A stretch of DNA of 49,274 bases from Caballeronia arationis (GCF_001544975.2 NZ_FCOG02000048.1:1-49274); one strand, 5' to 3'. Numbered from the stretch's first letter, positions 1 through 8,326 are shown. The notes: a model not told the origin generated them from the letters alone. Translations and numbers: made by a program.

Positions 1-97
1 CCATGGCCCGAATGCTCACGTCCTGCAGTCGTAGGCTTGCGATGGCGAGGCGTTCTTCAGGTTGAAGGTGCTGGTATGAAGTAGTTTTGTCGGGCAT
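1..97 (-). CDS. IS30-family transposase, N-terminal fragment cut by the window edge
   Basis: The minus strand from ATG at 97 reads MPDKTTSYQHLQPEERLAIA and continues to the window edge for 32 codons. The 'YQHL..EER..I..L' opening followed by 'SIRAM' matches the N-terminal helix-turn-helix start of IS30-family transposases, which recognise the element ends and catalyse DDE transposition. Only the first helix is visible, so whether the transposase is intact cannot be judged. The start ATG lies directly inside the dyad that forms the element end, as expected for this family. Family call by motif recall; the exact IS name is unknown. Confidence 0.7.
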   Translation of the reverse strand, partial: MPDKTTSYQHLQPEERLAIASLRLQDVSIRAM

Positions 98-131
98 TGC
101 AACACCTTATACGAAATAAGTGTTGCACCTC
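98..131. mobile_element. Probable terminal inverted repeat / end of the IS30-family element
   Basis: Immediately upstream of the transposase start is an imperfect dyad with arms TGCAACAC (98-105) and GTGTTGCA (about 120-127) around an AT-rich centre. It sits where an IS30 element end with its promoter would lie. The precise outer boundary and target duplication cannot be fixed because the other end of the element is outside the window. Confidence 0.45.
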
Positions 132-565
132 ACTTTTGAGGCCGCCTTGTGAAAAACATTTGGAAACCGAAGTCCCTACAGACCTCCCGAAATATGCTCG
201 GAGTATCTACTCGTTGGGATGCTATAGATTGCCGCGCAGCACGGCGTCACCGTGTTGCTGATTCAATAAGGGGTGAGCGACCGACCGCGTTTGATTCTCC
301 CCTGTCCGATGGGAAACTGGAGGAGACGTTCGAGCGTCCGCATTACAACTGGGTCGAAAGCCATCCAGCGGTCATTCGATCGGCTGGTTCACTCCGAAAC
401 CCGCCCGATACTTAGCACGCGGTTGTCGGACATTGCCGACATTGGGCCGGGTTCTACGTCAGCGATGTAGCGGATTGCTGTCAATGGCGGCATGGAGGAG
501 CCCGACGGCAGCTTCCTGCATCAACGAATTCACGCGAATACTGCGGTCGTTCCCCCGTTGTCGCC
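132..565. other. Gap between IS end and biosynthetic operon; no gene recognised
   Basis: About 430 bp with only short, overlapping open frames in several phases and no recognisable domain. It lies downstream of the FMN reductase stop (566, minus strand) and beside the IS30 end, so it is likely non-coding or insertion debris. No convincing hairpin plus T-run was seen to end the operon. Confidence 0.4.
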
Positions 566-1174
566 TCAACGCACGAAAAGATCCGCTTCTTGAGCTGGTC
601 TCTCGTTGCTCATGCGACGGCCGTCGCGCAAGCTGCGCAGCGCCGCGGCATCGTCGAGCGCGTGTACCAGCGACTCGATCGCGTCGGCAAGCCGATGTTT
701 AATCGCATCGGTTACCGCGTAGGTGCCGTCGACCAACAGCATGTCGCGCTCGGTCGCGAACACGTTGTCGAGCAAGTGGCGCGCGCCGAGCGAGGCCAGC
801 ACCGGCTTCAATGCGTAGTCGAGCGCCAACAGGTGGGCAAGGCTGCCACCGGTCGCGAAAGCCAGTACGGGCTTGTGCGCCAGCGCCCTCTGCGGCAGCA
901 GGTCGAGGAAACTCTTTAGCAGGCCGGAATAGGACGCCTTGTAGAGCGGCGTCGCGATGATTACCGCCTGCGCGTGTGCGACGAGCTCGACCGCTTGGCG
1001 CACGGCGAGGTCGTCGAAGCTGGCATGCATGAGGGCCGCCGCTGGCAGTTCGCGGGCATCGATGCGTCGCACCGCCGCGCCTTGCGCCCGCAAGGCGCTT
1101 TCGGCGAGGCAAAGTAGATGCGTGCTGCGCGAGCGGGGCGCCGGACTGCCGGATAGTGTCAACACATAGGACAC
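566..1174 (-). CDS. SsuE-like NADPH-dependent FMN reductase
   Basis: A flavodoxin-fold FMN reductase that would supply reduced FMN to a partner monooxygenase. The N-terminal LSGSPAPRSRST loop, the ATPLYKASYSGLLKSFLDLL segment and ATGGSLAHLLALDYALKPVL follow the E. coli SsuE pattern almost residue for residue. Length is 202 aa from GTG at 1174; E. coli SsuE is about 191 aa. An upstream ATG at 1195 is in frame, but AAGGAG stands 7 nt before the GTG, so GTG is preferred. Last gene of the minus-strand operon, 14 bp after the ferredoxin. Its natural partner is the SsuD-like monooxygenase encoded divergently at 9816. Product in cytosol. Confidence 0.88.
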   Translation of the reverse strand: MSYVLTLSGSPAPRSRSTHLLCLAESALRAQGAAVRRIDARELPAAALMHASFDDLAVRQAVELVAHAQAVIIATPLYKASYSGLLKSFLDLLPQRALAHKPVLAFATGGSLAHLLALDYALKPVLASLGARHLLDNVFATERDMLLVDGTYAVTDAIKHRLADAIESLVHALDDAAALRSLRDGRRMSNERPAQEADLFVR

Positions 1175-1188
1175 GGTGTGCTCCTTGT

Positions 1189-1470
1189 TCAGCATTGCCG
1201 GATCGTCACGTCACCACGCAACTGGCATTGGCAGGCCAGGCGTCTGGACTCATCGGCGTGGCCGAGCGAGGCGAGCAACAGGCTTTCGTCGTCATCGGGG
1301 CGTGACAGGTTGGCCGCGCCGTCCACCACCTCGATGACGCAAATGCCACACATGCCTGCCCGGCAGCCGAAGGTAAGCCCGGCGAGCTGCAGTTCGGCGG
1401 CATCGGACAGATAGGCGTCGTGCGGCAGCGAGAAGGCCTCGCCGGTGGTGCTGATCAGTACTTTGTGCAT
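1189..1470 (-). CDS. Small [2Fe-2S] ferredoxin (plant/adrenodoxin-type fold)
   Basis: A 93-aa electron carrier. The cluster motif is visible as C-x4-C-x2-C in FGCRAGMCGICVIEV, with the fourth cysteine in RRLACQCQL; spacing is that of plant-type [2Fe-2S] ferredoxins. RBS-like GGAG lies 6-7 nt before the ATG. It lies directly downstream of the haem-oxygenase-like diiron protein, and the simplest reading is that it delivers electrons to that enzyme or to the Fe(II)/2OG oxygenase system. No reductase domain is fused; the reductase is either the neighbouring flavin enzyme or a housekeeping one. Confidence 0.85.
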   Translation of the reverse strand: MHKVLISTTGEAFSLPHDAYLSDAAELQLAGLTFGCRAGMCGICVIEVVDGAANLSRPDDDESLLLASLGHADESRRLACQCQLRGDVTIRQC

Positions 1471-1523
1471 GTTCGCTCCGCTGGAAGGCGGCCGCCGGGT
1501 CGCGGTCGCCTTCCGTTGATGGC

Positions 1524-2279
1524 TTACGCCGTGGCCTTTTCTTCGACGGGCGACTCGACGGTCGCCTCGTAGAGCTCGCGGAAGTACATCGCGAGGATGG
1601 TCTGGATGTCGTCGAAGTAGCGCAGCACCTTCTCGACGTCATCCTCGCTCTGGATCAGGTAGCGCAGGATGCGCCACATCTCGCCCGCATGGTCGTCGCC
1701 AACATCGGTGTTCATGTGGGCGAGCTGGCCCTTGATCTTCGCCTCACCCAGCGTCTCCTTCATCGATTTGATCTGCCGGGGCGTGAGCTTGGCCGTGGTG
1801 TACTCGACGAGATAACTCGATGCGACCACGCCGATCGGGCTCTCATGTTCGCAGACGAAGTAGAAGAAGCCCTGCAGCAGCCGCGTGGCGAGAAACGGCT
1901 CGGTGGCCAGCAACTCCTCTTGCGTGACGCCGAGCACCTTGCAGTCCTGCATGAACAGCGTGTCGTGGTTCATCTCCTCCGACTGGTACTCCGCGTAGAG
2001 TTGCGCGGCTTCGGGTGAGGTCTTGGTGATCGCGTGCAACGCCTTGCAGTGCGCCGAGCGGCTCAGGCGGATGCGCCACACGTGCTCGATCGTATGACGG
2101 CGGTACCATTTGCTGTCGAGCTTCTTGCTCTCCAGGTGATTCGCATACGGTACGGTGGCGGCCCATTCCGCCATCTTCACGTCGAGGTATTGGTCGAGCC
2201 GGGCTCGGACGCGTTCGCCATCGGCGAGGGAATAGAAAGGAACAGGGCGTTCGATGCCGCTGTGGGTCACGCGATTCAT
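1524..2279 (-). CDS. Haem-oxygenase-like diiron oxidase (iron-containing redox enzyme family)
   Basis: 251 aa. The all-helical sequence carries the metal-binding pattern of the HDO group (UndA/SznF-type N- or C-oxidases): E102-x2-H105 in EEMNHD, a Glu near 159 in SYLVEYTT, and the late-helix H188/D192/H197 cluster in HMNTDVGDDHAGE. The spacing in that last helix is two residues longer than the H-x3-D-x2-H that I recall for the family. The start ATG at 2279 overlaps the stop of the upstream ATP-grasp gene as ATGA, so translation is coupled. Members of this family oxidise amines to hydroxylamine, nitroso or nitro groups, or cleave fatty or amino acids; which applies here is unknown. Longer in-frame upstream codons lie inside the ATP-grasp gene and are not used. 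Confidence 0.78.
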   Translation of the reverse strand: MNRVTHSGIERPVPFYSLADGERVRARLDQYLDVKMAEWAATVPYANHLESKKLDSKWYRRHTIEHVWRIRLSRSAHCKALHAITKTSPEAAQLYAEYQSEEMNHDTLFMQDCKVLGVTQEELLATEPFLATRLLQGFFYFVCEHESPIGVVASSYLVEYTTAKLTPRQIKSMKETLGEAKIKGQLAHMNTDVGDDHAGEMWRILRYLIQSEDDVEKVLRYFDDIQTILAMYFRELYEATVESPVEEKATA

Positions 2280-3640
2280 GGCTTCTCCTTGGATGTCAGA
2301 TTGGCGGCACCGGCGGCCGCGTCGGAATACCGCACCACGAGCTTCTCGTCGAGCATCGTCGAGAGCGCCTGCAGTTGGCCGGCGATATCGGAAATTCGCA
2401 CCTTCCATAGTGCGTTCAGGATGAAGATGCCGCGTTCCGAATCGGGTAGTCTGGTTCCTTCGCGCACCGGGGTTTCGGCAATGTCCGGCTGGGGCGCGAG
2501 TTGCTCGATCGACAACTTTTCCAGCGTGCGGTTGCGCTCGCCGTAGCGACTGAAGAACACCGTCCCATGTTCCATGCTCTTGTCGCGGCGTCGCGTGCTT
2601 TCGCGAAGCGCGCCGAGTTGCGAGCGCAACGCGAGACGCCCGGCGTCGGTCACGCTGCACAGCGTCCTGACCCACAACTCCAGCATCGACAGGCCACCGG
2701 TGAACACACCGACGCTCTGGTTGATCAGCGCGCCGCCCATGCGGGCGTTGATCTCGATGATGTCCCAGTGTCCGTCGCGGGCGTCATGGCGCGCCTCAAT
2801 GTGGTAACAGCCTTCGCGCAGTTGCAATGCCGAAAGACACCCGTCGACGAAGCGCTCGCCGGCAAGCTGCTGCTCGTCGCTCAGACGCGGCGCCGGCAGC
2901 GAGTTGCTGGTTTCGAGCGTCGTGCCGCTTGAGTCATCGAGATACTTCGCATGCACCCCGATGACATGGCTTTCGCCGTCGACAACCAGCACCTCAAGGC
3001 TGTACTCGTCGCCGAGCACATAGTCTTCCGCGATAAAGTCGAACTGACCGGCGAAGATCGCGCGGAAGGCGAGGTCATCGCGCATCTGCTGCTGCAAGGC
3101 TTGCAGCCTGCCGGTGGTGAGCGTGTCATCGAGCCGGAAGCAGGCGAAGGAACCTGCACCGCGACGCGGTTTGACGAACAGCTTTCTCCCGCTCATGCGC
3201 AGGGAGCCCAGCGTCTGCGCATCGAGCACGGTCGCCGTGGACCGGCTCAGACCCCGCTCGAACAGGCACTGGCGGCACAAGAACTTGTCCATGCATTTCT
3301 TCAACGCCAGAGGGTCTGCATCGATGGCGCCAATCCGCTGGTTGGTCAGCGCCATCAGCACGCGGTAGCCTTCGAACGTGGCAAGCGCTGCGACGATCGT
3401 GAAGCCTTCGGCGCTCGCCTGCGCCAGCACCGGCGCCACATGCGACTCGTCGAGGTGCTCGTCGTCGACATCCCAGAGACGCGCGACGCCCAGAGCGGCG
3501 AGCTGCTCGAGGTCGCGCACATCGCGAGGTTTTGAACTGAGAACCACCACGGCGACGCCGAGCCGCTCGGTGTAGTCCTTGATCATGGCCGCATAAGAGC
3601 GGGCCTGGTGGGCAAGCAGAAGAAGCGCGGGTGTCGTCAT
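2276..3640 (-). CDS. ATP-grasp ligase (first of two)
   Basis: 454 aa. The ATP-grasp fold is shown by KLFVKPRRGAGSF (residues about 153-165, nucleotide lysine), the adenine-contacting IAEDYV at 203-208 and the Mg/phosphate motif IIEINARMGG at 294-303. The family joins a carboxylate, as acyl phosphate, to an amine. The arrangement is that of the L-amino-acid ligase or carbamoyl-type ATP-grasp proteins found in peptide-antibiotic pathways. The stop overlaps the HDO start (ATGA) and its own start is 6 bp behind the preceding ATP-grasp gene. The two ligases are not close copies of each other, so two different condensations are likely. Substrates cannot be read from sequence. Confidence 0.85.
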   Translation of the reverse strand: MTTPALLLLAHQARSYAAMIKDYTERLGVAVVVLSSKPRDVRDLEQLAALGVARLWDVDDEHLDESHVAPVLAQASAEGFTIVAALATFEGYRVLMALTNQRIGAIDADPLALKKCMDKFLCRQCLFERGLSRSTATVLDAQTLGSLRMSGRKLFVKPRRGAGSFACFRLDDTLTTGRLQALQQQMRDDLAFRAIFAGQFDFIAEDYVLGDEYSLEVLVVDGESHVIGVHAKYLDDSSGTTLETSNSLPAPRLSDEQQLAGERFVDGCLSALQLREGCYHIEARHDARDGHWDIIEINARMGGALINQSVGVFTGGLSMLELWVRTLCSVTDAGRLALRSQLGALRESTRRRDKSMEHGTVFFSRYGERNRTLEKLSIEQLAPQPDIAETPVREGTRLPDSERGIFILNALWKVRISDIAGQLQALSTMLDEKLVVRYSDAAAGAANLTSKEKP

Positions 3641-3646
3641 GATGTA

Positions 3647-4891
3647 TCAGGGCTCGATGGTAGTGATGGAAAACTCGTTCAGGACGTGCTCGACGTCTTT
3701 CACGACCTGGTCAGCCGACGAGGAAGCGAACAGAAAGCGGCCGGACTGCATCGAGCAGTAACCGTCTTCGTGTTCGATGATCTCGCCCTCCTCGGGGACG
3801 AGCTGGCGGTAAAGACTTCGTAGTCGGCCGTGAAAGCGCGTTACCGATCGCACGCGCAGGGGCAGGCCGCCGGGGCGAGGGAACATCAGCCAGGCGCCGA
3901 TCGAGCGGGGCGGCGCGCTCAGCGTTGCCGGTTGTCCCAGGCTCATGTTGAGCCACTCGCCAAACAGGTTGATGCCGGTGGCCTGGTGGATCACCGAAGG
4001 CACGTCGGCCCCGCCGACACGGGCACCGACCTCGAGGAACACGAGGTCGTCATCGGTCGTGTGGAACAGTTCGAGGTGGAACGGGCACGCCTTCAGCCCG
4101 ATTGCCTCGATGCACTGCTTCGAAAAGCGGCTAACCCTGGTATGCAGCGGCGTGCCTGGCTCCAGCATGATCGCCCCCAGCGGCGCGCCGAATGTGAAAT
4201 CGAGGCACGTATTGACGTAGCGCGAAGGCACGAGCAAGCTGACCTTGCCCGCTGGATCGACCAGGCCGTCGACGTGCAGCAAGGTGCCGGCTATGTACTC
4301 TTCCAGATCCCAGCGCTCTTCCGCCGGCAGGGCCGCCATCGCGATGCCCAACTGCGCCTCGTTGTCGATCTTGCACACTCCCTGGCTCGACTGGCCATTG
4401 ACCGGTTTGAGGATTACCGGGTAGCCCGTGCGGGCGGCGAACGCGAACGCGTGGCCGATCTGCGTAGCCGTGACTGCGGTGTAGCGCGGCGTGCGCAGGC
4501 CCGCCGCGGAAACCTTCTGCTTCATCACGAGCTTGTCACGCCCGAGCCGGTTCTCCTCCGGCCACTTGCCCGGAATGCCGAACTCCACGCGCAACTGCGC
4601 CCCAAGATCCTGCAGGGACTCGGAGAACACGATGAGCCGGTCGATCGGACCGTGTTCGCGCGCAATCGCGGACAGCACGGGCCGATAGGCGGCCGCGTCG
4701 TCCAGCCGGTCGAATTCGTACACGCGATAGCTGTCCGCCGGTGCAGTGATCGCCGAGAGGCCTCGACGACTGGCGATGTAGCTGATCCGGTGCGCGCGGT
4801 GATCGATGAAATCCTCGTAGCGAACGAGATCGAAGTCCCATCGCGCGGTTCCGGGAAAGCGCGCGAGGTTGTTGATGATCACGACGTTCAT
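3647..4891 (-). CDS. ATP-grasp ligase (second of two)
   Basis: 414 aa. Characteristic elements are the lysine strand YPVILKPVNGQSSQGV (K162), the LEEYI adenine strand near 196-200 and the catalytic FLEVGARVGGADVP block near 285-298. The N-terminal 100 residues form a Rossmann-like pre-ATP-grasp domain starting MNVVIINNLARFPG. It overlaps the aminotransferase stop by 4 bp (4888-4891), indicating tight translational coupling. Together with the first ligase it would build one or two amide bonds without a carrier protein, comparable in logic to dapdiamide, bacilysin or nikkomycin assembly. That comparison is inference from enzyme class only. Confidence 0.85.
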   Translation of the reverse strand: MNVVIINNLARFPGTARWDFDLVRYEDFIDHRAHRISYIASRRGLSAITAPADSYRVYEFDRLDDAAAYRPVLSAIAREHGPIDRLIVFSESLQDLGAQLRVEFGIPGKWPEENRLGRDKLVMKQKVSAAGLRTPRYTAVTATQIGHAFAFAARTGYPVILKPVNGQSSQGVCKIDNEAQLGIAMAALPAEERWDLEEYIAGTLLHVDGLVDPAGKVSLLVPSRYVNTCLDFTFGAPLGAIMLEPGTPLHTRVSRFSKQCIEAIGLKACPFHLELFHTTDDDLVFLEVGARVGGADVPSVIHQATGINLFGEWLNMSLGQPATLSAPPRSIGAWLMFPRPGGLPLRVRSVTRFHGRLRSLYRQLVPEEGEIIEHEDGYCSMQSGRFLFASSSADQVVKDVEHVLNEFSITTIEP

Positions 4892-6015
4892 AGACCCTCC
4901 ACAGTGGCGTGAACCGATGGCGTGGGCCGCAGCAGGTGTTGCATCTCGGTGACGAGTTGTTCGACCTCTCGCGGCGTCCCCACGGAGATGCGGATATGCG
5001 TGGGCAGCCCGTACGCGTGCATCGCGCGGGTGATGAAACCGCGCGCCAGCAGCCCTTCGTAGACGCGTCGTGCGGCACGGCCGAAATTGGCCAGCACGAA
5101 ATTCGCGCTGCCTTTGAGGACGACGATGTTCATCGCGTCGAGGGCATCGACCAACACGCGTCGGCCATCGCGCGCCAGCGCGACGATGTGCTCTACATGG
5201 GCGCGATCGTCGAGCGCCGCCGACGCGCCCGCCAGCGCCATGCGGCTGACCGGGAACGGCGGGCGGATCCGGTTAAGCCAGCCGATCAGGCCCGCATCGG
5301 CTATGCCGTAGCCGATGCGTAGCCCGGCGAGGCCATAGGCTTTGGAGAAAGTCCGCGTGACGACGACATTCGGATGACGCAACGGCAACTGCTCGGTTTC
5401 ACGTGGCGCATCGGCGTCGGTGAACTCGGCGTAGGCCTCGTCGAGCACCAGCAGAACATGATCCGGCAGGTAGTCGATGAGGTATCCGAGTTCCCGCGCG
5501 GTCAATGCGTGGCCGGAGAGATTCGTCGGGCTGTCGACCAGTACCATGCTTGTGCGCGAATCGATCGTCGTAAGAAGCCGCTCCACGTCGTGCCCGAAAT
5601 GACGGCCTGATGCAGCGAGCCGCACCGTTGCACCCTGTTCCTTCACGAACTCGGGATAGGCGCAGTAGCCGAACTCGGAGAGCACGACGTTTCGCTCTCT
5701 TGAGACAAATGTGCGGACGAGCGAGGCAATCACGTCGATTGACCCGTTTCCGAGTACCAGGTGACCGGCTGGTACGCGGAGATGCTGCCCCAGCTTGTCG
5801 AGCAGGTCTTGCGCGTCGGGATAGCGGTTGGCCTGCGCGAGCGCGTCTCGCATCGCAGCGGCTACCGCGGGCGATGGCGGCACAGGCGCCTCGTTGCTGG
5901 AGAACTTGAATATCTCGCTCAGGCCGGTGTCGCGCCGGAGCTTTTCTTCGGTGATGCCGGGCCGATAGGGGTTGAGCGAACGCAGTGACGGCACGACGAG
6001 CTGCGACCAGTCCAT
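4888..6015 (-). CDS. HisC-like PLP aminotransferase (fold type I)
   Basis: 375 aa, close to the length of histidinol-phosphate aminotransferases. The PLP lysine is K225 in TFSKAYGLAGLRIGYG, preceded by LVLDEAYAEF (D192, Y195). The SPTNLSG stretch replaces the usual NPNNPTG while keeping the key Asn (N165). The N-terminal LNPYRPG and FSSNEAP are family hallmarks. Its place inside the operon, far from any his genes, argues for a dedicated role such as amination of a keto intermediate, as NikK does in nikkomycin assembly, rather than histidine synthesis. RBS GAGGGGA precedes the ATG. 10 bp after the dioxygenase stop. Confidence 0.88.
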   Translation of the reverse strand: MDWSQLVVPSLRSLNPYRPGITEEKLRRDTGLSEIFKFSSNEAPVPPSPAVAAAMRDALAQANRYPDAQDLLDKLGQHLRVPAGHLVLGNGSIDVIASLVRTFVSRERNVVLSEFGYCAYPEFVKEQGATVRLAASGRHFGHDVERLLTTIDSRTSMVLVDSPTNLSGHALTARELGYLIDYLPDHVLLVLDEAYAEFTDADAPRETEQLPLRHPNVVVTRTFSKAYGLAGLRIGYGIADAGLIGWLNRIRPPFPVSRMALAGASAALDDRAHVEHIVALARDGRRVLVDALDAMNIVVLKGSANFVLANFGRAARRVYEGLLARGFITRAMHAYGLPTHIRISVGTPREVEQLVTEMQHLLRPTPSVHATVEGL

Positions 6016-6025
6016 GTGCGTCCCC

Positions 6026-6901
6026 TCAGTGCGCTGCGGCGTCGGCGACCGCGTATCCGGCCGTCGTCATCGCCGACAGATCCTTGCGCAGATGCGAGCC
6101 CTCCTGCAATTCGTAGAGCGACCCGAACTCGCGCTCGGCGATCGGCAGCGAGTGCACGCCGGCTTCCACCCGCGCGACCTTCGCGCGTCGACCGCGCAGC
6201 AGTTCGATGCCCGGCTCGTTGTGCGCAGCGTGCGGGCCGAAGTAGATCGGGAAGGCATCGGCGGCGCGGTAGGCCGGCAGGAAGGTGCGGCGCGGCAAAT
6301 TCGATTCGTTGCGCGCCGAGGCATGCAGCGTCAGGCAGTGCAGGAACACCACGCTGCCGGCCGGCACCTCGATGTTGACCGCGCTCGCCTCGTCGATACC
6401 CTGCACCTTGCCGCGGAAGAAGCCATCTACGTCGTGAGACCGCAGCCCGCCGCGATGCGAGCCGGGCACCACGCGCAGGCACCCGTTCTGGGTGCTCGCG
6501 TCATCGAGGAACACGAGGGCGCTGAGCAGGTCGGCGTTGGTGTGCGGGTAGTACGAGAAGTCCTGGTGCCATTCCACCACGCTGCCCACTCTCGGCCCCT
6601 TCATATTGAGCTTGCTGTAGTGAAACAGGATGTTCCCGCCGATCAGCCGCTCGATGCAGTCAAGAAGCAAGGGGTCGCTCGCCATCTGCCGGAACATCTG
6701 GTGCTTTTTCGTCGGCGACCAGATCCGGCGCACCGTGGTGCCGTCGCGTGGCTCGAACTCGTAGGGCTTGTCGGAGTTGCTGGGGTTCAGCAGTTCGTCG
6801 ATCGCTGCGAGCGCGTGGTGGATCTTCTCGCGCTCGAAGAGTTCTTCGACGATCAGATAGCCGTTGTCGGCATAGAATCGAGCTTGTTGATCGGTGATCA
6901 T
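6026..6901 (-). CDS. PhyH-family Fe(II)/2-oxoglutarate dioxygenase
   Basis: 291 aa. The facial triad is visible as H112-x-D114 in EWHQDFSYYPH and H193 in LTLHASARN, with the 2-oxoglutarate-binding arginine in PRRTFLP (204-205). The family hydroxylates, desaturates or epoxidises small molecules and carrier-free amino acids. Start is ATG at 6901, with AGGAGA 7-8 nt upstream; an in-frame extension to 7222 lies wholly inside the EPSPS-like gene and is a shadow. It is 19 bp behind that gene. The neighbouring ligases and aminotransferase suggest an amino-acid or nucleoside-like substrate. Confidence 0.88.
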   Translation of the reverse strand: MITDQQARFYADNGYLIVEELFEREKIHHALAAIDELLNPSNSDKPYEFEPRDGTTVRRIWSPTKKHQMFRQMASDPLLLDCIERLIGGNILFHYSKLNMKGPRVGSVVEWHQDFSYYPHTNADLLSALVFLDDASTQNGCLRVVPGSHRGGLRSHDVDGFFRGKVQGIDEASAVNIEVPAGSVVFLHCLTLHASARNESNLPRRTFLPAYRAADAFPIYFGPHAAHNEPGIELLRGRRAKVARVEAGVHSLPIAEREFGSLYELQEGSHLRKDLSAMTTAGYAVADAAAH

Positions 6902-6920
6902 CGTGGTTCTCCTGGTTGGC

Positions 6921-8303
6921 TCAGGCTTGCTGCAGCAAGGCGTGCTCGCTGTCCTGCGCACGGCTTGCGCCGTCCTCGTGGCACTGCACCCCGAGGCGGG
7001 CGAATTGGGCGAAGAAGTCGGGAAAGGAACAGTTGACATCGCGATAGCCTTCGAGCAGGTTCGCGTGCCGGCAGCGCAGCGATGCGACGAACAGCGACAT
7101 GAAGATGCGGTGGTCGCCCCAACTCGATAGTTCGACGCCGCCGGCGTAGTCCTCGCCGTTGCCGCGGATTTCGAAGCCGTCGTAGACACTGCCCTTGAAC
7201 AGGCCCCTGATGTCGACGCCAAGCTTGCCGAGCTCGCTCACCATTGCCTTAATGCGGGGTGACTTGTGCAGCCGCGTGATCGATCCGCCGACGACGCGAA
7301 AACTCCCTTTCACGTAGGCACCGATGGCCGCCAGCGTCGGCACGATGTTCGGGCAGTCGCTCGCGTCGAACTCGAAGTCGCCGGCGAGCCGCGGTAACCG
7401 GTTGATGAGTGTGAGCCGGTTGTACGCATCGTCGAAGTGAACCTCGATGCCCAGCTTTCGCACGACGTCGATGATGGCGTACTCGCCCTGGAGGCTCTGG
7501 CTGTTCATGTTCTCGAGCACGGTGGTGCCGGGGAAGATCGCAGCGGCGCCGATCAGGTACGAAGACGAGGTGTAGTCGCCGCTCACCCGGTACTCGGCCG
7601 GGCGGTACTCCCCTGGATGCACGCGTATCAGCGAGTGGTCGTCGGCCACGTCGACTCGCACGCCCGCACGCTCAAGCGCCGCGATCGTCTGGCGGATATA
7701 GGAGACCGAGAGGATTTCGCCTTCGATCGAGATCTCGGTCGGCAACTCGGCCATCGGCGCGGCGAACATGATCGCGGTGATGAACTGCGAACTGACGTTG
7801 CCCGGCACGACGCACCGTCCACCCTTGAAGCCCCCGCCCCAGTTCACGACCGGCGCCTTTCCTTCCTCGCTGACGCAGTCGATGCGCGCGCCGAGTTGCG
7901 CGAGTGCGTCGAAGAGCGGCTTCATCACCCGGCCGCGCAGGATCGCGTCCCCCGTGATGACGGACGGCGACGGCGCGAAGGAGGTCAGCGCAGCGAAAGT
8001 GCGAAACACCAGGCCGGAGCCGAGTGCGTCGATCACGCGCCGGTCCGAGCGCAGGTCGCGACCTACGCCGTGGATCACTAGATAGCCGTCTTTTTCCTCA
8101 ATCACCGCACCGACGGCACGGCACGCGTTTTTCATCGTGCTCGTTTCGACGCAGCGCAGGTCGTTGTGCAGCACGGACCGGCCGCGCGCCAGCGTTGCAG
8201 CCAGGATGGCCCGTTGCGTTTCCGGTTTGGACGACGGGGTGACGGCACGGCCGGCCAACGTACGGATCGGCTCGACGTGCAACAGGTTCGGGTGACCGTT
8301 CAT
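6921..8303 (-). CDS. EPSP-synthase/NikO-like enolpyruvyl transferase with altered catalytic residues
   Basis: 460 aa, EPT fold. Aligned by eye with E. coli AroA (recalled sequence), the PEP/phosphate framework is kept: K26 and R31 in SSKPETQRA, R125 in RGRVMK, SSQ at 171-173, R350, and H398/R399 in WGDHRIF. The catalytic positions differ: AroA D313 is N319, the KE of KETDR is HK (346-347), and K411 is C425 in NCSFPDFF. A stretch of 50 residues around these sites aligns without a gap, so the changes are not alignment slips. It is therefore unlikely to be the housekeeping shikimate enzyme. UMP enolpyruvyl transfer (NikO/PolA) is a precedent for such a paralogue; the substrate here is unknown. 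Start ATG at 8303 follows GAGGGAG. Confidence 0.82.
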   Translation of the reverse strand: MNGHPNLLHVEPIRTLAGRAVTPSSKPETQRAILAATLARGRSVLHNDLRCVETSTMKNACRAVGAVIEEKDGYLVIHGVGRDLRSDRRVIDALGSGLVFRTFAALTSFAPSPSVITGDAILRGRVMKPLFDALAQLGARIDCVSEEGKAPVVNWGGGFKGGRCVVPGNVSSQFITAIMFAAPMAELPTEISIEGEILSVSYIRQTIAALERAGVRVDVADDHSLIRVHPGEYRPAEYRVSGDYTSSSYLIGAAAIFPGTTVLENMNSQSLQGEYAIIDVVRKLGIEVHFDDAYNRLTLINRLPRLAGDFEFDASDCPNIVPTLAAIGAYVKGSFRVVGGSITRLHKSPRIKAMVSELGKLGVDIRGLFKGSVYDGFEIRGNGEDYAGGVELSSWGDHRIFMSLFVASLRCRHANLLEGYRDVNCSFPDFFAQFARLGVQCHEDGASRAQDSEHALLQQA

Positions 8304-8326
8304 GTGGGGTTGCTCCCTCTGCATAG

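Noticed and set aside
3830..4912. Long plus-strand open frame (360 codons) opposite the second ATP-grasp gene
   Set aside because: Exact antisense shadow of a well-supported gene; Arg/His/Gln-rich composition typical of antisense frames in GC-rich DNA.
6921..8303. Calling the EPT-fold gene aroA
   Set aside because: Catalytic residues are replaced and the context is biosynthetic, not with aromatic-amino-acid genes.
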